Shown here in pieces: positions 1 to 8,194 of a stretch of DNA of 64,000 bases (the first letter of the stretch is position 1; every line of letters starts with the position of its first letter). A model generated the notes under the pieces. It made no database searches, had not been told where the DNA came from, and worked only from the letters and a program-made list of their open reading frames with translations. Source of the DNA: Myxococcales bacterium (GTDB lineage Bacteria; Myxococcota_A; Polyangia; Nannocystales; Nannocystaceae); contig JACKDW010000021.1 of the NCBI GenBank assembly GCA_020633295.1, positions 1 to 64,000 of the forward strand. The letters are read 5' to 3'. A program made the position numbers and the translations under genes.

Positions 1-761
1 ACCACCACGACGGCGCGGAGTACTATAACAACCCGGGGCTGCAGGTCTCGTACCCGCAGGTCGCCGATCTCGACGACGACCCCCAGCCCGAGATCCTGCT
101 GCAGAGCCCGCAGGGGATCTCGATGCTCGAGCACGACGGCGCGATCAAGTTTCAAGACCTGCGCCCGACCGGCGCGCCGCCGAGCACGAGCAACTGGTAC
201 CGCCCCTCGACCGTGCACGACTTCGACGGCGACGGCGTCTCGGAGTTCGCCGTCAGCGCGTACGATCGCTACGCGGTCTACGAGGCCGACGCGAGCATCA
301 AGTGGACCGCGGAGGTCCTGGACGCCTCGGGGGTCGCCGGCAGCACGGCCTTCGACTTCCTCGGCGACGGCGTCGCCGAGGCGATGTACGCCGACGAGAC
401 GCACCTGTACACCTTCGATGACCTCGGCGGCGTGCTGCTGCAGGTCCCGCGCAGCAGCGGCACGATCATCGAGTACCCCGTGGTCGTCGACGTCGACAAC
501 GACGGCTCGGCGGAGGTCCTCGTGATCTCCAACGCCGGCTTCAACCAGGTCGGGCCGGCGCTGCAGGTGATCCGCGACGTCGAGGACCGCTGGGTCCCGG
601 CGCGCCGAATCTGGAACCAGCACACCTACCACGTCACGAACGTCCGCGAGGACGGGACGATCCCGGCGCACGAGAGCAAGAGCTGGGAGGACCTCAACAC
701 CTTCCGCACGCAGGCGCAGGTCGGGGTGGGCGGCATCTGCAAGCCCGAGCCGCCGGGCTAA
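1..761 (+). CDS. FG-GAP/VCBS-repeat surface protein, C-terminal part (5' end outside window)
   Basis: The frame is open from base 3, before the first ATG at 123, so this is the 3' end of a longer gene. The protein carries spaced Asp-rich calcium-type loops (DLDDDPQPE, DFDGDGVSE, DFLGDGVAE, DVDNDGSAE), the signature of FG-GAP/VCBS beta-propeller blades. It ends in a segment with IWNQHTYH and NVREDGTIP that I associate with large secreted myxobacterial VCBS proteins. The likely role is an extracellular or outer-surface adhesive protein; the ligand cannot be told. It converges on the P450 gene with about 60 bp between them. Confidence 0.85.
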   Translation, partial: HHDGAEYYNNPGLQVSYPQVADLDDDPQPEILLQSPQGISMLEHDGAIKFQDLRPTGAPPSTSNWYRPSTVHDFDGDGVSEFAVSAYDRYAVYEADASIKWTAEVLDASGVAGSTAFDFLGDGVAEAMYADETHLYTFDDLGGVLLQVPRSSGTIIEYPVVVDVDNDGSAEVLVISNAGFNQVGPALQVIRDVEDRWVPARRIWNQHTYHVTNVREDGTIPAHESKSWEDLNTFRTQAQVGVGGICKPEPPG

Positions 762-823
762 CCCGAACCTCTCCCCGCCGCGACGTCCGACGCGCCCGCG
801 ACCCCGCGCGGCGAACGGTCTCG

Positions 824-2146
824 CTACAGCTCCGCCAGGCGCGCGCGCACCGGGCAGCGCACTTTCTCGCTCCACGGGAAGCGCCCCGACGGCGAGGGAG
901 CGCGCGCGCCGGGCGAGGCGCTCCACTCGAGCGCGAGCGCGACGCTGGCGATCGCCAGCGTGAGCACGCGCAGCGCGAAGCGGGCGCCGACGCAGGAGCG
1001 CGGGCCGACGCCGAAGGAGAGCAGCGGTCCGCGCTCGCCGTCGGGATCGAGGAAGCGCGCGGGGTCGAAGCGCTCCGGCGCGGGCCAGCGCGCCGGGTCG
1101 GTGTGCACGACCCAGGGGATAATGAGGACTTGGTCGCCGGCGCGCAGCTCGAGACCTGGTCCGAGCGAGAGCTCGTCGCGCGCCTCTCGGATCAGGTACG
1201 CGATCGGGGGCCGAAGCCTGGCGGTCTCGCGCGCGACGGCGTTGGCGAGCGGGAGCCGATCGAGCTGCGCGAGGTCCAGCGGTCCGCGCAGCAGCGCGGC
1301 GGCGCGCGCCTCGGCGCGCAGCTCCGTGATCAGCTCGGGACGACGCGCGAGAAAGCACAGCGCCCACGCCAGCGTGGTCGAGGGGTTCTCGTACGCCGCC
1401 AACAACAGCTCGCGGCGCACCGGGTCGGGCTCGACCTCGGCGACGACCTCGACCGCGCGCCGCAGCCTCCGCACGCGGCGGGCCTCGTAGCGCGCGCCGA
1501 GCCGCGGCGCCGCGGCGAACAGGAACGCCCGCTTGCGCACGTCGGCCAGGCGCTGCGTCTCTCGCATCATGAGCGCCAGCGCCTCGCCCAGGCGTTCGAA
1601 GCGCGCGTCGGTCCGCGCGAGCGGCAGCCCGGCGACGACGCGGAGCGCGACCGTCGCGGCGAAGCGCTCGACGACCGGGAGCAAGTCCAGCGCGCCGCGG
1701 GCTCGCTCGACCTGCGCGCGCGCGTCGGCGATCAGCTCGCGCGCGCAGCCCTCGAGCGCCGCGAGCTGCGGGCCCGCCTCGGTCGCGCGGAGGTGGTCCT
1801 CGCCCTCGCGCCGCTTACGACGCCAGCGCGCGCCGTTCGACGCGACGATGTTCGCGCCGACGGTCACCGCGAAGATGTCCTCGACGACCGCGCGCGGGCG
1901 GATGAGCCGGGCGTGCTCCTCGACGAGCGCGCGCCGGATCAGCGCCGGATCCCGCGTCAACCACAGGCGCCGCCCCGACGGCAGCGCGACGCGGAGCGTG
2001 TCGCCGTGGCGCTCGTGCAGCCGCCGGTACGCGCGGTAGGGGTGCACGAACACCCCCGCCATGCTCGTCCAGCGCACGCGCGCCGGCCCGCGCGCGTCGT
2101 CTCGCGACGACGCCGCGACCCCCTGTGCTAGCTCCCACGCCGTCAT
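824..2146 (-). CDS. cytochrome P450
   Basis: A 440-residue soluble bacterial P450 (haem-thiolate monooxygenase). The haem loop FGVGPRSCVG supplies the axial cysteine near residue 386, and ETARLRPP holds the ExxR pair of the K helix. The I-helix oxygen-activation segment reads AAYENPSTTLAW, so the usual acid-alcohol pair (E/D-T) is E-N here; the conserved threonine is missing. The ATG at 2146 is preceded by a purine-rich GGAGGAGCGAGGG stretch that can act as ribosome binding site. No ferredoxin or reductase gene is next to it, so the redox partner must be encoded elsewhere. The substrate is unknown; the class covers fatty acid, terpene and polyketide oxidation. Confidence 0.93.
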   Translation of the reverse strand: MTAWELAQGVAASSRDDARGPARVRWTSMAGVFVHPYRAYRRLHERHGDTLRVALPSGRRLWLTRDPALIRRALVEEHARLIRPRAVVEDIFAVTVGANIVASNGARWRRKRREGEDHLRATEAGPQLAALEGCARELIADARAQVERARGALDLLPVVERFAATVALRVVAGLPLARTDARFERLGEALALMMRETQRLADVRKRAFLFAAAPRLGARYEARRVRRLRRAVEVVAEVEPDPVRRELLLAAYENPSTTLAWALCFLARRPELITELRAEARAAALLRGPLDLAQLDRLPLANAVARETARLRPPIAYLIREARDELSLGPGLELRAGDQVLIIPWVVHTDPARWPAPERFDPARFLDPDGERGPLLSFGVGPRSCVGARFALRVLTLAIASVALALEWSASPGARAPSPSGRFPWSEKVRCPVRARLAEL

Positions 2147-2326
2147 GTCCGCCCTCGCTCCTCCACGCGTGGAGGTAGTGTCGCGAGGGTCGAGAATTGA
2201 TCACTCGAGCGCGCGCGTCGCTCGCGTGCCGCCGAATCGACATGTTTCTCACGACAGGTGGAGCCGCCGCGGCCGGCCGCGGGTCCGCGGGTCCGACGGC
2301 CGCGGACGCGGCGCGCGGCGCCGCGC

Positions 2327-2707
2327 TCACGCAGGCGGCGCGTCGTCCGGCGGGCCGAGGAAGCCCTCGACCTTGTCGAGCAGCACGTCGATGCTGATCG
2401 GCTTGGTCATGAAGTCGTCGCAGCCGCACTCGCGCGCGCGCTCCTCCTCGCCGACCATCGCGTGCGCGGTGATCACGATGATCGGGATGTCCTTGAGCTC
2501 GCCGGACTTCAGGCGCCGCGTCGCCTCCCACCCGTCGAGCCGCGGCAGCGAGAGGTCCATGAGGATCAGGTCAGGCCGCTCGCGCGCCGCGAGCTCGATG
2601 CCGGTGAGCCCGTCGCCGGCCGTGAGCAGCTGGTAGTCGTCCTCGAGGATCTGCACGAGCAGGTCGAGGTTGAGGCCGATGTCCTCGATGATGAGAATCT
2701 TCTTCAT
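2327..2707 (-). CDS. single-domain response regulator (CheY-like)
   Basis: A 126-residue receiver domain with nothing attached: acidic pair in IIEDIG near the N-terminus, phosphoacceptor Asp near residue 51 (DLILMDLSLP), switch Thr in VITAHA and the conserved Lys in MTKPI. The start is placed at MKKILI (2707), where the receiver fold begins; a longer frame upstream encodes only an Arg-rich stretch lying inside the kinase gene. It sits directly behind the PAS-GAF histidine kinase on the same strand and is its probable phosphorylation partner. With no output domain it must act through protein contacts or as a phosphorelay shuttle. Confidence 0.93.
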   Translation of the reverse strand: MKKILIIEDIGLNLDLLVQILEDDYQLLTAGDGLTGIELAARERPDLILMDLSLPRLDGWEATRRLKSGELKDIPIIVITAHAMVGEEERARECGCDDFMTKPISIDVLLDKVEGFLGPPDDAPPA

Positions 2708-2721
2708 GGAATCTTCTTCAT
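2704..2721 (-). promoter_or_regulatory. double ATGA coupling junction with a 5-codon mini-ORF
   Basis: The kinase stop (TGA, 2720-2718) overlaps an ATG (2721-2719) that opens a five-codon frame, MKKIP. That frame's TGA (2706-2704) overlaps the ATG of the response regulator (2707-2705). The 13-nt string ATGAAGAAGATTC occurs twice in tandem, 14 nt apart, so the junction looks like a tandem duplication of the regulator's start. Two stop/start overlaps in a row suggest translational coupling from kinase to regulator, but coupling itself is inferred. Confidence 0.6.
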
Positions 2722-4535
2722 GGTGTCTCGTCGCCCCCCGTCGCCTCCGCGCCGGCGGGGGCGCGCGCGTCACCGCCGTAGCGGATCGGGACGCGCAGGG
2801 TGAAGGTGGAGCCCTCGCCGAGCGCGCTCACGAGCGTCAGCGTGCCGCCGAGCAGCCCGGCGAGCCGCCGGCTGATCGTCAGCCCGAGCCCGGTGCCGCC
2901 CGCCTCGAGCGAGCGCGTGTCGACCTGGTGGAACTCGTCGAACACGCGCTCGTGCATGTCCTCGGCGATGCCGATGCCGGTGTCGACGACGGCCAGGCTG
3001 ACGTGCTCGTCCTCGCGCCACGCGGCGAGCACGATGACGCCGGCGGGGGTGAAGCGCACCGCGTTGCTCAGCAGGTTGATGAGGATCTGCTTGATCTTCA
3101 CCGCGTCCGTGAAGACCTCGATGCTCTCCTCGGCGATGTCCCAGGTCATCACCGTCTCGTCGCCGGTGATCAGCGGCTGCGTGATGCGGACGCAGTCGCG
3201 CGCGAGCGCGACGAGGTCGAAGCTCGCGGGGCGCACCTCGGTCCGCCCGGCCTCGATCTTGGCGATGTCGAGGATCGTGTTGATGAGCCCGAGCAGGTGC
3301 TCCGCGCTGCGGGTCACCTTGCCGAGGTTGGCGAGCTGCCGCTGCGGCAGCAGGCGGAAGCTCTTGCGCCGGACCAGCTCGGTGAAGCCGAGGATCGCGT
3401 TGAGCGGCGTCCGCAGCTCGTGGCTCATGTTGGCCAGGAACACGCTCTTGGCCTTGTTCGCCCGCTCGGCGGCGATCCGCGCGTCCTCGGCCGCGGCGTA
3501 CAGCTTCGCGTTGTCGAGGGCGATCGACGCGAGCTGAGCGAAGCGCTCGAGCAGCGCGACCTCGTCCGGCGAGATCGCGCGCGCCGAGCCGCGCTCGAGC
3601 GCGACGCCGATGACGCCGCCGAACACCTGCGCCGACTTCTCGCGCCCGCGGTGAAACATCGGCAGCCCGACGACGACCTGCAGCGACGGGTCGGCGTCCT
3701 CGATCCGCTCTGGCCAGTTCGGGTAGTCGTCGACCACGATCGTGTCGCCGCGGGCCCAGACCGCGCCGGCGACGTCGACCCCGCGCGCGAGCTGGGCGCC
3801 CGCGGCCTCTTCGAAGCGCCCGGTGCCGATCGTCCGCCGCAGCGTGCCGCTGGGCTCGTCGAGGAGGTAGAGGAAGCCGTGCGCGGTGTCGACCAGCTGC
3901 CCGGCGCGCGCGACCAGGGCGCTCAGCAGCGACTCGGGCTCGAGCTGGCGCAGCAGCCCGAGCCCGGTCTCGTGCAGCGCGCCGAGGTACTCGTTCTGCT
4001 TGCGCAGCAGGTCGTTGGCCCGCGAGAGCTCCCGCGAGCGCGCGCTGATCACCTCGTCGATCCCGTCGAGCAGCGAGAGCGCCTCGTTGAGGCGCACGCG
4101 CTCGCGCGTGATGTCTCGCATCGCGCAGATCTGCAGCGCGCGGCCGCCCGGATCGTCGTAGAGCGCGCGCTGGGTCGAGATGATGTGCGCGTCGCCGGCG
4201 TGATCGACGAAGCGCTCCTCCTCGGCGAAGTTCTCCGCGGTCTCGAAGAACGCCTCGTCGTGCGCGCGGATCGACTCGTTCTCGGCCGGCAGGCTCTCTC
4301 GCGCCGGGCGCCCGACGAGCTCCGCGCGGGTGCGGCCGACGAGCCCGGCGTAGGCCTCGTTGACGTACACCAGCCGGTGCTCGCGGTCCTTGACGTACAC
4401 GGGGCTCGGGATCGTGTTGACGACCGCGTCGAGCAGCGCGCGCGTCTCGTCGTGCTCCGCCTCGAGCGCCCGCACGCGCGCGCGCGCCTCCTCGAGCTCG
4501 CGCCGCAGGCTGTCCTCGTGCGTTGAGTCGCTCAC
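2718..4535 (-). CDS. PAS-GAF sensor histidine kinase
   Basis: A 605-residue cytoplasmic histidine kinase with no membrane segment. Order: short coiled coil (about 8-35), PAS domain (about 35-150), second coiled linker, GAF domain (about 185-345), HisKA with phospho-His near 372 (SHELRTPLN), and HATPase with N box (LLSNAVRF, about 490), G1 (DTGIGI, about 518) and G2 (GTGLGL, about 547). It senses an internal signal through PAS and GAF and autophosphorylates. The receiver gene starts at its stop codon and is the likely target. The WD40 Ser/Thr kinase is divergent, leaving about 266 bp for two promoters. Confidence 0.94.
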   Translation of the reverse strand: MSDSTHEDSLRRELEEARARVRALEAEHDETRALLDAVVNTIPSPVYVKDREHRLVYVNEAYAGLVGRTRAELVGRPARESLPAENESIRAHDEAFFETAENFAEEERFVDHAGDAHIISTQRALYDDPGGRALQICAMRDITRERVRLNEALSLLDGIDEVISARSRELSRANDLLRKQNEYLGALHETGLGLLRQLEPESLLSALVARAGQLVDTAHGFLYLLDEPSGTLRRTIGTGRFEEAAGAQLARGVDVAGAVWARGDTIVVDDYPNWPERIEDADPSLQVVVGLPMFHRGREKSAQVFGGVIGVALERGSARAISPDEVALLERFAQLASIALDNAKLYAAAEDARIAAERANKAKSVFLANMSHELRTPLNAILGFTELVRRKSFRLLPQRQLANLGKVTRSAEHLLGLINTILDIAKIEAGRTEVRPASFDLVALARDCVRITQPLITGDETVMTWDIAEESIEVFTDAVKIKQILINLLSNAVRFTPAGVIVLAAWREDEHVSLAVVDTGIGIAEDMHERVFDEFHQVDTRSLEAGGTGLGLTISRRLAGLLGGTLTLVSALGEGSTFTLRVPIRYGGDARAPAGAEATGGDETP

Positions 4536-4801
4536 TGCGTGTCCCCTCGAGCGCGCGCGCCCGAGCGCGCGCCCCGGAGAGCGCGCGAGCGAAGATGGTA
4601 CGATCGAAGACCCCCGCCGCGAAAGCGAGGGCCTGTCCGATCGGACTCACGAGCGAGACGCGGCGCGCCGGAGACCGCGCGGGTCGATGCCGCGCGGCGG
4701 GGACGATCCGCGTATGCACGAAGACGTCGCGCGGCGAAAGGCTCTCCATCGGCGGACGCCCTCGCTTCCGGCCGCGGCGATGTTGTGACATACGGGCGAT
4801 C
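4536..4801. other. intergenic region between divergent kinase genes
   Basis: About 266 bp between the histidine kinase start and the chosen GTG of the WD40 Ser/Thr kinase. A frame runs through it in phase with the Ser/Thr kinase, but its translation is Arg/Ala-rich with no family resemblance, so I treat it as non-coding. An ATGT-TGTG-ACAT inverted repeat lies at about 4780-4791, close to the kinase start, and could be an operator. I could not identify a convincing promoter. Confidence 0.4.
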
Positions 4802-7800
4802 GTGTCCGAGGGGCTCAAGACCACCGTGCTGCGCGAACGCCCGACGAGCGGCAAGCCGCCGCCGCGCGCGGGCGCGCTGCCGGTCGTCCCGCGCGACGCC
4901 TACGAGCGCGGCGCGCTGGTCGCCGAGGGCGGCATGGGGCGGATCTATCGCGCGCGCGATCGTCGTCTCGGCCGCGCGGTCGCGATCAAGGAGCTGCTCT
5001 CGGAGGACGCGTGGCTGCGGCGGCGCTTCATCCGCGAGGCGCTGATCACCTCGCGCCTGCAGCACCCCTCGATCGTCGCGGTCTACGAGGCCGGGCAGTG
5101 GCCCGACGGCGCCGCGTTCTACGCGATGAAGCTGGTCGAGGGGCGCACGCTCGCGGACCTGCTTGAAGAGACATCTACGATCGACGACCGGCTCGTGCTG
5201 CTGCGCCACCTCTCGGTCTCGGCCGAGGCGATCGCGTACGCGCACGACAAGCGCATCATCCACCGCGACCTCAAGCCGGAGAACGTGCTGATCGGGCCGT
5301 TCGGCGAGACCGTCATCATCGACTGGGGGCTCGTCAAGGATCTCGACGACGACGACGACCCGGACGACGCGCGCCCCACCGAGCTCACGCGCGCGTACCG
5401 GAGCGTCCGCGACGGGCGGCTGACGTCGGCGGGCGCGGTCGTCGGGACGCCCGAGTACATGTCGCCGGAGCAGGCGCTGGGCGAGCCGGTCGACCAGCGC
5501 ACAGACGTGTACGCGCTCGGCGTGATGCTCTACGAGCTGCTCACGGGCGCGCAGCCCTTCACCGGCGAGACCGCGGGCGAGATCCTCGGCAAGCTGCTCG
5601 ATGGGCCACCCAGCCCGCCCGAGTCGCGGTGCAAGGAGGTCCCGCGCGAGCTCGCCGCGATCGCGAGCAAGGCGATGGCGCGCGAGCCCGCCGCGCGCTA
5701 CCCGAGCGCGAAGGAGTTCGCGGCCGAGCTGCGCCGCTTCGAAGCCGGGCAGATCGTGCTCGCGCACCGCTACGGCTCGCGCGAGCGCGTGCTCCGGTTC
5801 ATCCGCCGCAACGCGCAGCTGCTCGTGGTGCTGGGCGCCGCCTCGCTCGCGCTCGTGCTGCTCACGGGCCTCGCGGTGAACCGCGTGATCGCGGAGCGCA
5901 ACCGCGCGACGGACGAGCGCAACCGCGCGACCGCGGCCGAGCAGCAGGCGCTCGCGTGGTCCGATCGCCTCGTGCTGCTCAACGCGCGCAACGAGCTGGC
6001 GCGCGATCCCAACAAGGCGCTCGCCTGGCTCAAGGAGCTGTCGCCGGGCTTCCGCGCGTGGGGCGAGGTCCGGCTGATCGCCGCGGAGGCGCGCTCGCGC
6101 GGCCTCTCGCTCGCGCTGCGCGGCCACGCGGGGCCGGTGAGCGAGGGCCGGTTCTCGCCCGACGGCGCGTGGGTCGTGACGGTCGGCGACGATCACACCG
6201 CGCGCGCCTGGGACACGAGCACGTGGGAGAGCCGCGCGCTCGAGGGCCACGAGGACGAGGTCTGGAAGGCGCGCTTCTCGAGCGACGGCGAGCGCGTGGC
6301 GACGTTTGGCGCGGGCCCGCGGGTGATCGTGTGGGACGTCGGCGCGTGGACGCGGCGCGCCGCCTTCGAGGGTCACCGCGAGCCGGTGTGGGACGGCGCG
6401 TGGGCGGGCGGTGACCGCTACCTCCTGGTCGTCTCGCGCGGCGCCGGCTACACGCTGCACGAGCTCGCGAGCGGGCGCAGCCACGCGCTCTCGCGGAGCT
6501 CGCGGCGACACGTGGGGCTCGCGGTCTCGCAGGACGGGCGCACGATCGCGTACCCGGACGGCGATCACATCGTCGCGCGCGCGCTGGACGACGAGCGCGG
6601 CCCGCTCGAGCAGCAGCTCGCGGACCCCGAGGGCGCGCTCGAGCTCGGGGGCGAGCTGGGCTCGGTGGTCTACGCGATGGCGCTCTCGCCCGACGGCACG
6701 CAGCTCGCGGCCGGCCTCGACGACGGCGAGATCCGCCTGTGGCCGCTCGAGCGCGGCGCGACGTCGCGGACGCTCGGGGAGCACGCCGGCGGCGCGCGCT
6801 CGGTCGCGTTCACGCGGGACGGCGCGTCCGTGCTGTCCTCCGGCGCCGACGGGGTCGTCCGGCAGTTCTCGATCCAGTCGCGCCGCGAGAGCGTGATCGG
6901 CCAGCTCGACACCTCGATCGCCCGCCCCTTCGCGTTCGACGGGCAGCGGATCGCGGTCGCCGGCGGCGACGGGCTGATCCACACCTGGGACGTCGAGACC
7001 CACAAGCACCGGGCCTACTACGGGCTCGACAACAACCCGCTGTCGGTCAACCTCGCGCCGAACGGCGCCGGCGTCATCGCCACCGACTTCGAGGGCGGCG
7101 TGCGCGTGTGGACTGAGCTGACGCCCGACGGCGAGCTGCTCGCGCGCGGCCCCCAGCGCGCTCGCTGGTCGGCGCTCTCGCCGAGCGGCGAGGAGGTCGC
7201 GTTCGTCGACCGGCGCGGGCGACCGCGCGTGTATAACCTGTCTGAAGATTCCTCCCAGACGCTCGGCCGCCAGCGGCTCCGCGAGCTCGACGGCGGCCGC
7301 TGGTCCCCGGGCGGCGCACGGCTCGCGCTGTGGTCGCGCGACGGCGTCGTCGAGCTGCTCCGCGCCGACGATCAGGCCGCGCGGCGCTTCACGGTCGACA
7401 CGCTGACGGCGCTCGCCTGGCGCGGCGACGACGCCGTCATCACGGCCGCGCGCGACGGCGTCCTCACGCTGTGGGACGCCGAGGGCGACACGTCGCGCGC
7501 GCTCTACCGCCAGGACGCGCCGCTCACCGCGGTCGTCGCCGACCCGGGCGGCGCGTGGACGGCCGCCGCCGACGCGAGCGGCCGCCTGCTCGTGCTGGGT
7601 CGCGACAGCGACTCGCCCGCGATCATCGAGGCCCACCGCGGGCACGTGCTCGAGCTCGCGGCCTCGCCGGACGGCGCGCTGCTCGCGACCAGCGGCTCCG
7701 ATCACAAGATCAACGTGTGGCGCGTCGACACGGGCGCGCGCGTGCACACCTTCTCGGCGCAGACCGACACGCTCGGGCTGCGCTTCTCGCCCTCGGGTCG

Positions 7801-8170
7801 GCGCCTCGCGGGCTGGGAGCCGCGCTGGGTCTGGGTCTGGGACCTCACGAGCGGCCAGCGCACCGAGCTCAAGGGCCACACCGCGGTGATCAACGCGGTC
7901 GTGTTCTCCGAGGACGAGACGCACATGGCGACCGCCTCGGTCGACCAGACCGCGCGCCTCTGGGACCTGTCCACAGGTTCTAGTCGCGCGCTGCCGGGCA
8001 CGGCCGAGGTCTTCGACGTCCGCTTCGTCCGCCACGACCGCGCGCTGGTCACGACGGGCGCGGACGGCAGCGTGCGCCGCTGGGCCGACGACCTGCCCCG
8101 CGAGGCCCGCTACCTGCGGGCCTGGATCGACGACGCGACCGACGAGCGCATCGACTGGGCCGAGATCTAG
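4802..8170 (+). CDS. membrane Ser/Thr protein kinase with C-terminal WD40 propellers
   Basis: The GTG at 4802 gives 1122 residues; it is the last sensible start before the kinase fold. Kinase domain (about 35-310): Gly loop EGGMGRIY, ATP-binding Lys in VAIKE, catalytic loop HRDLKPEN, activation segment VGTPEYMSPEQ. The metal-binding DFG is DWG here (IIDWGLVKD), followed by a very acidic run. A single transmembrane helix (about 340-362, LLVVLGAASLALVLL) separates it from a large C-terminal region of WD40 repeats ending in WD-like dipeptides (ARAWD, IRLW, LTLWD, INVWR, ARLWD). The kinase should be cytosolic and the propellers outside the inner membrane, perhaps sensing a periplasmic partner. 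Confidence 0.92.
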   Translation: MSEGLKTTVLRERPTSGKPPPRAGALPVVPRDAYERGALVAEGGMGRIYRARDRRLGRAVAIKELLSEDAWLRRRFIREALITSRLQHPSIVAVYEAGQWPDGAAFYAMKLVEGRTLADLLEETSTIDDRLVLLRHLSVSAEAIAYAHDKRIIHRDLKPENVLIGPFGETVIIDWGLVKDLDDDDDPDDARPTELTRAYRSVRDGRLTSAGAVVGTPEYMSPEQALGEPVDQRTDVYALGVMLYELLTGAQPFTGETAGEILGKLLDGPPSPPESRCKEVPRELAAIASKAMAREPAARYPSAKEFAAELRRFEAGQIVLAHRYGSRERVLRFIRRNAQLLVVLGAASLALVLLTGLAVNRVIAERNRATDERNRATAAEQQALAWSDRLVLLNARNELARDPNKALAWLKELSPGFRAWGEVRLIAAEARSRGLSLALRGHAGPVSEGRFSPDGAWVVTVGDDHTARAWDTSTWESRALEGHEDEVWKARFSSDGERVATFGAGPRVIVWDVGAWTRRAAFEGHREPVWDGAWAGGDRYLLVVSRGAGYTLHELASGRSHALSRSSRRHVGLAVSQDGRTIAYPDGDHIVARALDDERGPLEQQLADPEGALELGGELGSVVYAMALSPDGTQLAAGLDDGEIRLWPLERGATSRTLGEHAGGARSVAFTRDGASVLSSGADGVVRQFSIQSRRESVIGQLDTSIARPFAFDGQRIAVAGGDGLIHTWDVETHKHRAYYGLDNNPLSVNLAPNGAGVIATDFEGGVRVWTELTPDGELLARGPQRARWSALSPSGEEVAFVDRRGRPRVYNLSEDSSQTLGRQRLRELDGGRWSPGGARLALWSRDGVVELLRADDQAARRFTVDTLTALAWRGDDAVITAARDGVLTLWDAEGDTSRALYRQDAPLTAVVADPGGAWTAAADASGRLLVLGRDSDSPAIIEAHRGHVLELAASPDGALLATSGSDHKINVWRVDTGARVHTFSAQTDTLGLRFSPSGRRLAGWEPRWVWVWDLTSGQRTELKGHTAVINAVVFSEDETHMATASVDQTARLWDLSTGSSRALPGTAEVFDVRFVRHDRALVTTGADGSVRRWADDLPREARYLRAWIDDATDERIDWAEI

Positions 8171-8194
8171 GCCGACACGGCGACGCGCCACCCC

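Noticed and set aside
2670..4526. Long plus-strand frame opposite the histidine kinase, and similar long antisense frames across the window
   Set aside because: At this GC content antisense and shifted frames stay open by chance; their translations are Arg/Ala/Gln-rich with no domain, while the opposite strand holds clear family motifs.
4532..8191. 1219-codon minus-strand frame opposite the WD40 kinase
   Set aside because: A shadow of the WD40 kinase codons (mostly RxxxxA/RV strings); no motif.
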